The notes below the pieces were generated by a model. That model worked only from the letters and a program-made list of their open reading frames with translations, ran no database searches and was not told where the DNA came from. Source: Onchidella celtica (lineage: Eukaryota > Mollusca > Gastropoda > Systellommatophora > Onchidiidae). From it: 64,000 nucleotides of DNA. Shown here piece after piece: positions 13,901 through 26,400 of this stretch; position 1 is the stretch's first letter, and the number at the start of each line of letters is the position of its first letter. A program made the translations under genes and the position numbers. The DNA is taken from positions 7,253,947 through 7,317,946 of the forward strand of contig OZ007580.1 of NCBI GenBank assembly GCA_963931925.1, written 5' to 3'.

Positions 13901-16900
13901 GTTGTGCCCATTAAAATGAGTGTAAAGATGGGGGGGGGGGGGTCCGCCAAAATTGACTTTATTAGCCTATATCTCGGGACCTCCCAGTGCGACTTTGACC
14001 GGGTTTTCCTGGGCCGCCTCACAAATATTAAAGAACAACTTGACAACTGCTTGATCCATTGTTGGCTGGGTCATCCACTGAGAGAAAGGTCATGCAGTTC
14101 AAAACATGTGCATTTCAAAACATCAGTTTATTCGGGAACAAAGATGTCTACCAAGGCAATTTTACGTACCTCTTCACCTTTTGAACACTGGTCCCCCTGT
14201 CCTTATGAATGCCTGTCCCTGGTCCCCCAGCCCAAAATTGCCATTTTCATAGATAATAATATAATGATGGAAACACACAACAAACACAATATTGATGGAT
14301 AGGGAGCAAATGTGAGTATTATAGAATGTTTTTCTTATCTTTTATCTCCAGTATTGGGCCTTGATATGCCAGTCGGTCCAGCACGTTCAGCCCCTTTTGA
14401 TTCATACAAAAACTTTGCATTCTGTGCATTCATCATGAAAATTTCACAAAAAACCTCTCCAAACTACGCGCTGGCTTCTAGTTTCTCTTTGTTTACAACT
14501 GGGAATAAAAAATGGCGGCCAAACAGAACTTTTGATGATGTAGGAGCACAAATATGCGGTGTCACCCTTCTGACCACTGTACCAGTCAATAGTGTATATA
14601 CATTGCCGTAGAATTTGACTGGTGTACCGGGCAATAGTGTTCAAAGGGTTAAAATAACAAACAATGCTTTTGATGACAGTATTTTCCGGTTACATGCCAT
14701 CTTTCAAAGAATACTTGAATGTTTTCATTCCATTTTCCCAGCCACATTAAAGTGCAGGTCATCTTGAATGGAAAAATGGTCAATACAGTGAGCCCTTATC
14801 AAACGCTACCCCACACACAAAAGTATACCTGTGTTAATACATTTTAGTGTTTTGCACGGGCACTCCATTTGTGTCAGTGTTGGATGTAAAAATGAGTGCT
14901 AGTTGAAAATTATGCATGACACTGAATTGAACAAAAAGTACTTTCCAGCAACTAGATTAATGCAATGTTCAAAAGGCATTACTTCAGACCAAAGGGAATC
15001 AGCAATACAATTTTGGTTAGAATAGATGGAGAGATAGCTGTATATATGTTACAGTCAAACCCAGAAACTAGTCATTCTCGGGAAATGCCTGAACATTCAG
15101 TCATTCCCAAGTAATTCCTATTTTGATCAGGCATTTCCAGGAATGCCTAAAAATATTACTCATTTTCAGAGAATGACTGAAAAAGGCAGTCAGGCATTTC
15201 CTAGGAATGACTACTCTCGAAAAAAACCAAAATGGCGGAATGACAGATGTGAAGTAAATGACAGACGATACATGCAGTAATTTATTCATCCCGTTTAATA
15301 AAAGAAAATAATATAAAAAACTGATAATATAAAAAACTGATAACTACATATAAAATGTTCATTAACACGAGCTCATTTGTTTTTGCAGTTGAGACTTTGG
15401 TGGCATCGTCTATTACATTTGAGCTTTGCTTTGAAGCATTTACACCTGTTTGTTTGACATTTCTTTGACACTGAACAGTTGCATTTAATGTAACCCTGAC
15501 CACCACACTGAGAGCCAAATACAACCGCTTCTCTTAAACTGACATGTGTGGTCCAGTTAACCTCGCTCATTAGAAGTAATTTTTCAGGGCAAAGTTCAAA
15601 TTCGTTCCTGCTGTATGCCCCTTTTAAGATTCCATGTTTGGTAGCTAGTGTGTAGTTATTGTTGTCACTTCTGTCCAAAATAACAGCCAAAATGTTACGT
15701 GGGTCGCCATGGCCTCGATCAACAAGAGGAATGGGAATGGCAACATTGTCACTTTTCTGGCCTGGAGCGAGTTCTATTCTACTTCTTTTTACCATCCGTT
15801 CTGCTTGCTCCATCTGGAATTTCCTACTCTGCTCTCTATGAAATTTTATTTGAGCCTGTCTAGCGTCAAGAAGTGCCACGTTTTAAACAGTGCCAATGTC
15901 ATCAACTTGGTCAACGTGAGAAGAATTCAGGTTTGTGGCTTGCCCGTTTGTAACAACAAAGTTTATGGCTTGCACAGAGTGTGGAAAAGCAACGTCTGTG
16001 GTTTCGTCGACATTAGGAGCAGCAACCTCGGTGATTTCGTCGATATGATGAGCAGCAACCTCGGTGATTTCGTCGATATGATGAGTAGCAACCTCGGTGA
16101 TTTCGTCGACATGAGAAGCAGCAACGTCGGTGATTTCGTCGACATGATGAGCAGCAACGTCGGTGATTTCGTCAATATGAGGAGCAGCAACGTCGGTAAT
16201 TTCGTCGATATGATGAGCAGCAACCTCGGTGATTTCGTCGATATGATGAGCAGCAACCTCGGTGATTTCGTCGACATGAGAAGCAGCAATGTCGGTGATT
16301 TCGTCGACATGATGAGCAGCAACGTCGGTGATTTCGTCGATATGAGGAGCAGCAACGTCGGTGATTTCGTCGATATAATGAGCAGCATTCTCGGTGATTT
16401 CGTCGACATGAGAAGCAGCTGCTTGAGCTGTTTGCTGGGCAAAGGCTCGTAAATCGTCTTCTGACTGAAACTGGTCCGGCATTTCCATTGGTAAAGATGT
16501 TGAGTTAAGGCCCACCCTTGGTTCAACACCCAGCAGTGCTTGGTAAGGCGATCGTTTGACGGCGGCATTGAATGACCTATTCTTCATGAACTGTACAAAT
16601 CTAAGTCCAACTGACCACTGGGTGGTGTTGTTGTCTGACATCCAGGAAATCAGCATGTCCTTTATGTCACCGTTGGCACGTTCAACTGAACCTTGTGATT
16701 GTGGATGCCTGGGCTTGCCATGAACAAGACAAAGCTCAGGCCACAACTTCTTCAACTCTCTGATGACAACTGCTGTAAACTCGGAACCATTGTCTGACTG
16801 AAGAATCACAGGAGCGCCCAGTAAAGTAAAAATATCCACCAACTGAAACGCCACCTCACAAGCTCTTTTTGATGTCAGAGGTCTCAATACGACGAATTTA

Positions 16901-17375
16901 GTAAGACGGTCTTGGTAAACCATAATCCATTTATACTGACCGTCACCCATTGTCTGAAAGTCTATGAGATCAACTTGTCCTCTAGATGAAAATTCATTTG
17001 AAAGAATGGGCCGGACAACAACACCTTTTGTCTTTTGTCTCTTTGTTTTTTCCTGGCACACCTTACAAAAAGACTTGAACAGTTCTATGCTTTCTCGGTG
17101 CACATTTGCAAATTTCTTTTCAAGTTCTTTAATCATCCTGTCACGCCCGCCATGTCCTGTCGCAAGGTGAGCAGTTTTGATCACACCATAGGTTTCTTCG
17201 AGCGTAACAAAGTAGACTGGCGATTCTGTTGGTGACTTGCTTCTCTTTATTAGCTTGTCCAAGTGGCCGCATTGCAGTATTTCATATCTGTGTAAAAGAA
17301 CACCATTAAGAAACAGTTATAGTTACCAAGTAAGAGAGAGATATTTTTGCGTGTTCAAATAAATAAATAAATAAA

Positions 17376-17408
<33 letters not shown>

Positions 17409-20400
17409 CAGTAGCAGCAGCAGTATTAGTAGTAGAGAGAGAGAGAGAGACCACAATGACTGCGGCGCTAAAAATAGACATATAAACAAACGTAATGTTG
17501 GCCTTAAGTCTAACAGCATTAATTAAAAAACACGTCATGCCATCAAAGTTTTAATAACAAACGAGCGTGTCGGAAGTGTGTACTCGGTCCCCACATTCGA
17601 CCACAATGACTAAGCGTGTTCAAATAAGAGGGATGTGAAACTACAACTTAAAAACAGAGAGAGAGAGAGAGACAGAGAGACAGAGACAGAGAGAGAGGGA
17701 GAAAGAGAGAAGAGATAGAGTAAGAGAGAAAATCGAAAACAGAGAGAGAGAAAGAGAGAGAGAAGAGATAGAGTAAGAGAGAAAATCGAAAACAGAGAGA
17801 GAGAAAGAGAGAGGAAATAAAAAGTAAGTTAGAAACAACAACAATTGAAACTGACCTTGATTGAAGCTTGTACTGTCGAGCTGTTTTTCTGGCTACACCC
17901 AAACTCGCCTGCAACTGATGTATAATTTCCTGATATTTGGTCTTGGGTAATAGGTAGTTTGGGTTATTTTCAAACTTTTCAAAAAGCCTTCTGGTAAAAG
18001 TTTCTTCCCAAGGAATTTCAGCCATGTTCAACCTTAACTATTAAGTGAATATTAATGACAGGTATCAGGTTTGAACTTTCGCTACTTTGAGACATGCAGA
18101 GTTACAAAATACACATGTAGAAACCACTCTTAAGCTTATTCACCTCAATTTGGATTAACACAGTTAAATAAGTGAGTGATAGTCGAATATAGTTAAATAA
18201 GTGAGTGATAGTCGAATGGTATGACTGTTACAGTCAAACCCAGAGAATGACTGAAAAAGGCAATCAGGCATTTCCTTGGAATGGTATGACTGGTGGGTCA
18301 AAATAACAACCAGGCAAAGCTGGAAATCTGAGGCTTTCATTTTCAGACATTCTCCGAGAATGCCTGGAATTTTTAGGCATTCCTGGAAATGCCCGATCAA
18401 AACAGGAATTACTTGGGAAGGTACACTCAAAGAGATAAACTGAGTGAGAATTGTAGTGGTATATAGATTCATAAGTGTGGCACTCCAGGAAAACCCGTCG
18501 GATGACGCACAGGCTGCTTTTGACATACAGGCCTACAAGGTCATTTTTCTGTTTCTCGTGTTACTGCACCTGACACTTTAAATGGCCATATCTCAATTCA
18601 AACGCTATATGAGATATTGACTTCAAATAAAAAACAAAATACACAGAAAATTACCCTCTTTCATAATAGCTGTATATCTCAAAATGTGAAATTTGACCCA
18701 TGCGAAGGGTTTTCCCAGAACACCACACATATCATTTGCTTTATACAAAGTTTCTCTTAAATTATGTATGTGAAACAATGTTGTAACATTGTGGAAAAAG
18801 AAATTGTCTATAAAAGCGATAGTGTCCACATCCATTATAACTGAATTTCATTGAATCCTCACCTTCTCATGTCACAGTATTTGATTATTTGCTCTGTTTA
18901 TTCACTGTCACATTTTTTTATATTTATGTATGTGTTCCTACTAGATTCAACTATTTGAGTTCAAGAAATTTGAAGATTTGCAGAATTTTGTCAAAAGAAA
19001 TTTGGAACAGGTAAATTTTACGTACTAGTATGTTACTGCTTCAGCCACTCATACTTTTAGAACTTTGTAATATTTCAAAGGGCAGTGCCATTTGCCTTTT
19101 ATTGCAATTAGTTTTTAACTTCATTGCACTGTCATTGTTTTTTTGTACTGGAATTCTGATTCATTCTTGTAGAATGCTATATTAGTAAGAAATCTTTAGA
19201 ACTTTCACAGCAGCAGACCTCGACAGTCATAATATGGGAAGAAGCAATTAGAGAATATGCAGCCATGTCCAATATTTCATCTTGATCAATTTAAGTACAC
19301 AGGCATTTTAAAATATTTTTAAATATTCATTCTTGCTGGGCATTTAAGAGTGCTGTGATGTCATGTTAACATTAGCCCTTGATATGTATTTTACAGTATC
19401 TGAAACTCAGCTGTCGCAGATAATATGGTAGAATTGCTTTTGTTTGCACCATCACATAATCCATACCTGTGAAACATATGCCCAAAAAAAATAAATAATT
19501 GTATACATTTTTTTTATGTCACGTATTGTTTTATATTCTGACATTGCATGTAATCATCATCTATTCCCTCATTTACTTTGCTGAAAATTTTAAAAAAATG
19601 TTTTGTTTCATTTGCCAAGAAGGCTTGTTGTAGGGACAGACTGAAGTCTGGCTCTGTGGGGAACCATCTAGTGCTGAAACTTTTGTTATTTCACAGTTCA
19701 CAATAGGGATTCCCGGGCTCTGTTTCTGTATGAACAATTAGAATCAGGTTACATCAGACAAAAATATAGAAGTTGACCAACAGTAATCAGTTTTACATTA
19801 CTAAATGTTTCCTACAGATACTTGGGCAAACCTACTGAGAAATACAAGAAAACCCCCCAAAATCTGTTGACCCGTAACATATTCTAGTAAATTTATACAG
19901 GGGAAGTTGGTTTACCAAAATTTAAGGGACCAACAATTTTATTTCGTGCTAACATTATTTTGCAGAAAGAGTTTTTGATCTAAAATGATAATTTTCAGTC
20001 TCTTAAAGGGAAGCAATCGTGATACCTTTGTAATTTTACTTTATTACCATTAGCTGTACTGTATCCAACAATGGGAATGAGATAAGTACTTCTGTATGGA
20101 AACTGCAGAGAACTGCCAAAACAGCAGGTGGTGATCAGCCAGTTGTATCAAGTGTGAAATATTTTAGCTGCCTGACAAATACTGCTGACGAATGTATTCT
20201 GGTCAATGTGACATGTTTGACAAATTCATAATGGCCCACATAAAGATGTGAAAAGGATGGGGTGACAGGTGGGCTCCTTGCTGTAACTGTAAGGGCACTT
20301 TTCTGTCTATAATAGTATATTATCTTCATGGTCTAACTTTATAACATTATACTCTCAGCAGAAATCTTTTGATTAAAGAGAACTTCTGTATAACCTAGTC

Positions 20401-23400
20401 ACCCCGCACCGTGCATGAGCAACCTACTTTACAACCAATATTATGCTGGGTGCGATAATTGAGTCCCTCGTTGCCCAATGAGGCACAGACCCTTAGTTTG
20501 TGAGATCTCACATTGTATACTGTACCACTTATGTTTGCGTTCAGAAGATGTGATATTCCTGTCCTCTACTTTTAATACTTCATACCATGATACCCTGTCA
20601 CATTGTAGCTTTATCAGGAGATTTTTTGTCGATTTTCAAACTTACCCCAAAATCGTGCATATGCAGGGAATAATTGCTATGAAATAAGAGTGTTCAGAGG
20701 AAAGGTGAAATGTGTGCGCCGTGCATTGTGAAAGGGTTAACCAACTTCCACTGTAGTAGATATTTAATTCATGCTTTGTAAAGATATGAGAATGATTTTT
20801 CTTTCTTGTTTTCTTTTTTTTACAGTGCTATATTGGAGGAAGTATGTCTGTCCAAGTTGGCTTGTTCATATTTAAGCTTATCTTGTCTTCTGACACAGTC
20901 GACACAGTCCCATGTAGTTGCTTTACACATAATATAGCTTGCACATCTGTGTTGCATTTTCTCACCAGGCATATTACTTTCCATATTTCAGTTTCAATCT
21001 GAGCAGGGGAATGGGTGTATACTCTTTCTGTACAGCCTGGTGCTTTCTAGAACAATTCCAAAGTGAGTTAGCAGTTGGATGTGGTGTTTTCATGCTATCA
21101 CTAAAATATGGTAGAGAAGACTGCAGCACAAAATATTGTAACAAGACCTTGAAATATTTTCTTCTTTTACTGTTTACTTTGATTTGCTTATAATGCTGTC
21201 AAAACTCAGCCATAAGTCAGATAAAGAATTATTGCAAATCCATTTGAATCTGATAGAAAGATTATCAAAGCTGAATAAATTTTGTTTCAGTTTGTGATCA
21301 TTGGAGTACTTTCTGGTAATGAAAGCTGATGCATTTGTTTCACTGAAATATGTACAAATGAACTCTTTCAGGCCTGCATATTTTCATATATTTTGCCCAC
21401 ATTAAATTTCAAATGTTATAAAAAATATACGGTAATACTTTATTTCCTTCCATGAAACACATATTTATTTATTTATGTAATCCTTTGAAACTATGATGAT
21501 AGAAATGAATAAAGACAAAGAGAAGAAAAAACGCAAATGCACTAATTCAAAATAAAAAATAAACTTATGGACATTTATTGTGGTTAGGTTATCATGAGCA
21601 ACATGATCATGACACTGTGCATTGTTTGGGCCTTAAAGAGTTATAACACTGTGACTAAAATCTGTCCTTTTACTATCCCCTCTTCTCTCTTGCATATCAC
21701 ACCTGAAGAAAGAGTTAATTCTGTCACAACATCTGAGTAAAACTCAAGTTTGATCCATATTAGTTTTAAAAAGATGTAATGAAGTAGAGCCCATTGTCAA
21801 CTTCCAAATCAAATGTCAAGGGAAATAAATTTTCATTCAGGAGGAAAGGAAAATTGTTTTCACCAGTGCGAGTGTCTTCTGGCCCTCTGTTTGAGTTTTT
21901 GTTGAAATGTTTGTGTGTAAATTCACCATTCTTAAGTGAGACCACAAAATGACCCTATAGTATGCAGAACGTGGGCCATAAAAGCATGGTTGCAAACATA
22001 GATTTGACTTTTTATCGTTGTCATTCATGCCAGTAGATTTTTGTTATTGAAATTTATTAAAGTATTAAAGTAATTGTTCATTTCTGTGCTGAATTGTAGG
22101 CCTAACCTCTTAAGATCAGGTTTAGTTGTGGTCACTACGATTTTGTATTGCCACTTGATATTGCAATTTACTGTTTTTGTTTGCATTAGCTGAAGGACTT
22201 CCGATTTATCAAACCCTTAACAATTGTTTTTTGAAACAAGCAAGTTCTCTAGTTATAAAATTTGTTAACATACTACTTGTAATACAAGGGGAACTGTCTG
22301 TAACAAAATCCATTACTTCTTGGATGAAGTATAAAGCAATGTAGAACGCCTGTTCTGCGAAAAGAAAAAAACATTATCACGTGGGGTGTAGCAATATATC
22401 CTAAGTGTCTTGGTCATATTAGTGAGAAGCAAGTATTTTGGGACCTAATTGTATTTTGCAAATCAGATTCAGTCCAGACATACGGAAATAAAGAACACTG
22501 AATGAAAACATGAAATAAGGCCTGATGTTTTTTTAGATGTCTTTTTAGTCTTGGCATGTATGACTAACTTGCATACTCTTGAGAATTTCTTATCTTGTCC
22601 TTGTGGTCCCATTTTTAAAAAAAACTCATTTCCTACATTCACTTTAATGGGTGTGGACGGGAACTCTCAACACTATCCAGTTTGAAATTTAGATGTAATT
22701 CGAAGATGTTTCTTCTTTCCCTCAGTATAAACACAAGTCATAATACATTAGACATTAAAGTAAAGGAAAATCAATGAACCAGAATGGGATTCAGTATTTG
22801 AGAAGTTGGCTTAGGTATTAGTGGTGGAAAATTAGTGTCCGTTCGGGTGGAATATTCATCTTTACTTTGTGAAGTGAAAATCCGCAAGTCGAATATTCGG
22901 CTTACCATAGCGATTGAGTGAAAGGAAATTAAGGAGAAGATTTTTAACATACTAGAAAAATAACTGTGTAATAATGATGGTCCTAACTATTAGTGATGAA
23001 ATAAAGTATATGTTTTTATGTGGTTTATAGGGTACGAGAAGACTTGCAAGCAGACCATGAGACTAAAATCAAACTACTGACAGATATGGAAGACATTTCA
23101 CAGAGTTTGCTCAATCTTGCCCTTACTGGCAAGGCCACACCTTACATTCACAATGGAGAACTTGTGTATGATGATAAAGGATTCTTACTGGTGAGTTTGT
23201 ACATCTTTATGTATAAAATGTTTATAAGGGTTAGTGATTAGCTTAAATTGAGTTTTCTGTCAGTCAGTTTCAGTTAGATTCTTATTGCTGTGAAACAGGG
23301 TTTTGATAACATAAAAATATTTTAATTCCACTGTACACCTTTATTTTGCCAGCACCTTTTTTTTCAAATCGATGAGAGAACTGGCTAGAGATAGGTCTTT

Positions 23401-26400
23401 CTAGATGGAGGTACATTTTTATGGATTTCAATGGTAGCAAATATTGATATAAAGGCTTAAAAGTTGTATTCTACTTGTAAATTTCACCTTTCACCAAGGT
23501 GTTGTCCATCCACTGCAGGATGTCGCCTCCTCCGATAATGATTTCCATTCTTCTCTGTTGTTTTCCTAATCCATGATGTTCCTCCTCTCTGTTTTATGTC
23601 GTCTTGCCATCTTCTTCCTGGTCATCCTCTTGTTCTTCTTCCTGTCTTTGGTTGCCATTCAGTGCAGTGTTTTGTCCACCTGTCGTCCTGCATCCTTCCC
23701 ACATGTCCGGCCCAATTCCCCTTTTGATGTAGCATGAATTTTACTTTGTCAGTTATTGCTGTTCTATTTGTAACCAGTAGGAACAAATCCCCATGATTAC
23801 ATTTTATTGGATTTTCTCGTTTGCGTAAAATCTCCGCGAATCCATGAATATCGGGCAGGTTTGGGAGAGTTTATGGAACTTTTGTTAAGGCTCGTGACTG
23901 AAAATGACCAGATGGCAAGAGAGTAGAACAAAGTAGAAATAGGGAGAGTTGAATTTTGTATTTAATGCAGTCCTTGACTACAAATGGCACTCACTCAGTA
24001 TGTTGACTTTGCCATGTGTATGCCCATGAACCCATTCAGATGAGGAACTTACTCCTTAAAAAAAAAAAAAAAAAGAGAACACCCTCACGTTCCACACAAA
24101 ACTGGATCCAGATTTGGACTTCTTGTGTGTGTGAGAATACTTTCTGGAACACATCATACACATATAATATAATAGAGCTAAAACTTGGTGACTACACTAT
24201 CAAAAATCATGAAACTTAGCATACTGTCTCACTTTTTGATGATAAGTTACGTGGACACATTCATTTTGGACAAAAATCACTCTTTAATACATGTATTTGT
24301 TTAAGATCTTTTTGAGCCACAAAAATAGAGATGCATTTTCGTCAAGTAAAATCAAAAAGCATGATCGGAAATTTCATCTTTACACATTGGTGGTTGAAAA
24401 TCAGCATAATCACATCTGTGTATTTCTTCATAAGTTCTATTAATCCTTGCATCGAATCCAAATACTGCTTTTAATGTAGCCCAGTTCTAGATATGCGATT
24501 GGGTTTCCTACAAAGAATCTGATTGATTTATCTTGCGTCAGGTCGGCTAGTATGTATAATTTGTCAGTGGAATTGTATAGAAGACATTGATTTTTTTTTT
24601 TTTCAGTAATGGTGGTAATTTGTGAGGCACAGGTCTTATGAAGTGGTGATGTACTTTTGGTGGCATCAAGGGAGTCAAATGAATGAATTATTGATTGTCC
24701 AAACTATTTCCATTTCAGCCCTATCCTGTGTATGGTATACAAACCAGAAGCCAAGTAGGATTTTTGTTTTGGGACAAGGGAGAAAATCCTGAAAATAGAA
24801 CTGAGGTAAGTCTTATGATTTTTTTCCCTCTAATTCTATAATTATGTCCGAGTCTGTAATTTAGTCTCACTATCTCCGTCATATTTCTTTTCTTTAGTTT
24901 AGGACATGCCTGGCGTAATAGCACAGTTTGTGTTAAACGTATTTTTTTCACACCACCTTTAAGCCTTGCGGTGTCACAAACCTCCATAGAGATCACTGGC
25001 ATTTTCCTGAAAATGTGCACCTAGACCGCTATAGCGGTGGATCAGGGGTAGGTTGGATCTATGATAAAGTATTATGCGAATACAAACGATGGCATTATAG
25101 TTTCTTTTTCATGAGTTTCAGGAGTGATTTTCGGGTAATATAATTTACCACTATGTCCCAGGGCTGTGACACCGAAAGAGTTAAGTCATATTTTCCCATC
25201 TTTATTTCATTATTTTTTCCATGAACTACTGATTCCTGGAAAAGTAATTTAATTTCACTTTCACCCGTGAGGTCAAGACATGTTAGCTAGTTTTATCCTT
25301 TTGAATCTTTTCATTTCCTAAGCTGATAAGTGATTACAGAATGAAAGCAGTTTGTCTTAGTCAAACAATATGTGAATTTTTACCCTCTTTAACTCACAAT
25401 ATTATAAAATGGATGATAATATCAGCATCAAAGTTACCCTCGTCTCAGCAGTTTTTTTTTTAAAAGTTCAAACTCGTTTGGATTAGGCGCTATATAAATG
25501 ATCTTCATTATTATTATTGTTATTATTATAATCATTACCAAGTTTGTTGTATGCATAATGCCAGATCCAATCGAATCATCATGAAATGAATAGGTTGTAT
25601 TTTGCACAGTGCACACTGTGCCCTGACTTGTTCTTTGATCAGCTTTTTTTCTTTTTGTTTTTTTAAATGATCAGATTGGGTCTATGCTCAAGACTCCAAA
25701 GAACCCAATCTGGGTAACCAAGGTGAATGGTTTGTATGGTTTGCTGTTCAGCCTGAACCCAGATTTAGTGTGTGACTGGCGAGTGGAGAACAGATTTACA
25801 ATGTTGTATTACACAGGACTAGTCACACAACCCAAACCAACAGTTTTGTCTATAGGTAAAACATTTTCCTTACTGTAATTCGGTGTGTTTTTTTCATTTT
25901 GATGTTATTTCTCCAATTTGGCATTTGTTTGCCTTATGTAATTTTTATTCTTCAGAATATAGTGAATGTTTTCTTTTTGTCAGTTACATTTGTACATGTT
26001 ATCATGTAAATTTAAAAAAATAAGTGCTCCAGGGACAATTGGTAAAGAAGAAAAGTTTGTACTAATATTCATATCATTCCTAAATGAAAGCTGACTCTTC
26101 CAAAACATTTTCAGGCTATGGGAGAACATTTAACCCTCCCGAGCCCCAAGTACCATAAGTGAAACGGTGTTCACTTACAGAAATGTGACCTTTGTACATA
26201 TACCATACCATTTGCTTAATTACGTTAATGTGATTTTTTTTTACAGGTGTATAATAATGAGAATCTAGGGGAATGAAAGATCATGCTGTAGCATTGAAAT
26301 TGAAGTTAAAACACATTTCAGACATATTTCAAAATTTGTCTCTTCTACTGCTTGGGCCTAAAGGATTGAAATTTCCTTTCTCTGCAACAAGTATCTTCCT

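Larger units (their letters stand above)
15373..18025 (-). pseudogene. KRBA2-like integrase gene, split by one in-frame stop
   Basis: Exon 1 is 18025-17856 (56 codons plus AG; donor AG|gtcagt) and exon 2 runs from 17287 (acceptor acacag) down to a stop at 15373. The splice keeps frame. Residues 97/102 and 131/134 give the HHCC zinc finger (HLATGH, CKVC). The DDE triad is D163 (GQVDLID), D222 (LQSDNGSEF) and E259 (SVERANGD), with 36 residues between the last two. An 11-residue repeat array follows. A TAA at 15885-15883 ends the frame at about 524 residues. The same frame then continues without other stops for about 169 codons, with MEQAERM-type helix, PIPLVDRGHGDPRN, and a Cys-rich tail (Cys about 659-691) like tesmin/TSO1 CXC motifs. 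Such integrase proteins occur in invertebrates as KRBA2- or SCAND3-like. The core looks intact; the tail is lost unless the stop is bypassed or is a sequence error. Confidence 0.8.
15051..18425 (-). mobile_element. Integrase-type DNA transposon candidate
   Basis: Two blocks of palindromic motifs bracket the integrase gene about 160-200 bases outside its ends. The left block is 15051-15215 and the right is 18227-18425. The left sequence from TTCCCAAGTAATTCCT through GGCATTTCCAGGAATGCCTA recurs inverted at 18372-18419. Both blocks also begin in direct orientation with TGTTACAGTCAAACCCAG. Repeated 20-base palindromes of the form GGCATTTCCnGGAATGCC fill both. This fits transposon subterminal repeats around a KRBA2-like integrase. 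Exact ends and a target duplication could not be fixed, so two flanking MITEs are an alternative. Confidence 0.6.
12039..18944 (+). other. Intron 6 (6.9 kb), transposon-rich
   Basis: The longest intron holds a possible TTAA-type MITE (12296-12635), a 571-bp TIR element (13452-14022) and the antisense integrase unit (about 15051-18425). A short AT-rich element fragment near 12150-12230 resembles the ATTTATA(T/C)AG...GATTTAC repeats seen at 34.75 kb. Between 14023 and 15050 only a direct repeat (GTACCnGnCAATAGTGT at 14579 and 14623) was noticed. Confidence 0.6.

Noticed and set aside
14312-14611. 99-codon + strand frame near the 571-bp element
   Set aside because: No recognisable motif. It lies in a repeat-like patch with a short direct repeat.
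15709-16452. + strand open frame of 247 codons with SSNVGDFVDMM repeats
   Set aside because: It is the opposite-strand reading of the 33-bp array inside the integrase gene. The integrase frame has the HHCC and DDE motifs, so this frame and the 15963-16568 minus frame are shadows.
20395-20745. Inverted ends GCACCGTGCATG / GTGCGCCGTGCATTG as another MITE
   Set aside because: The two copies are in direct rather than inverted orientation, and no paired ends could be defined.
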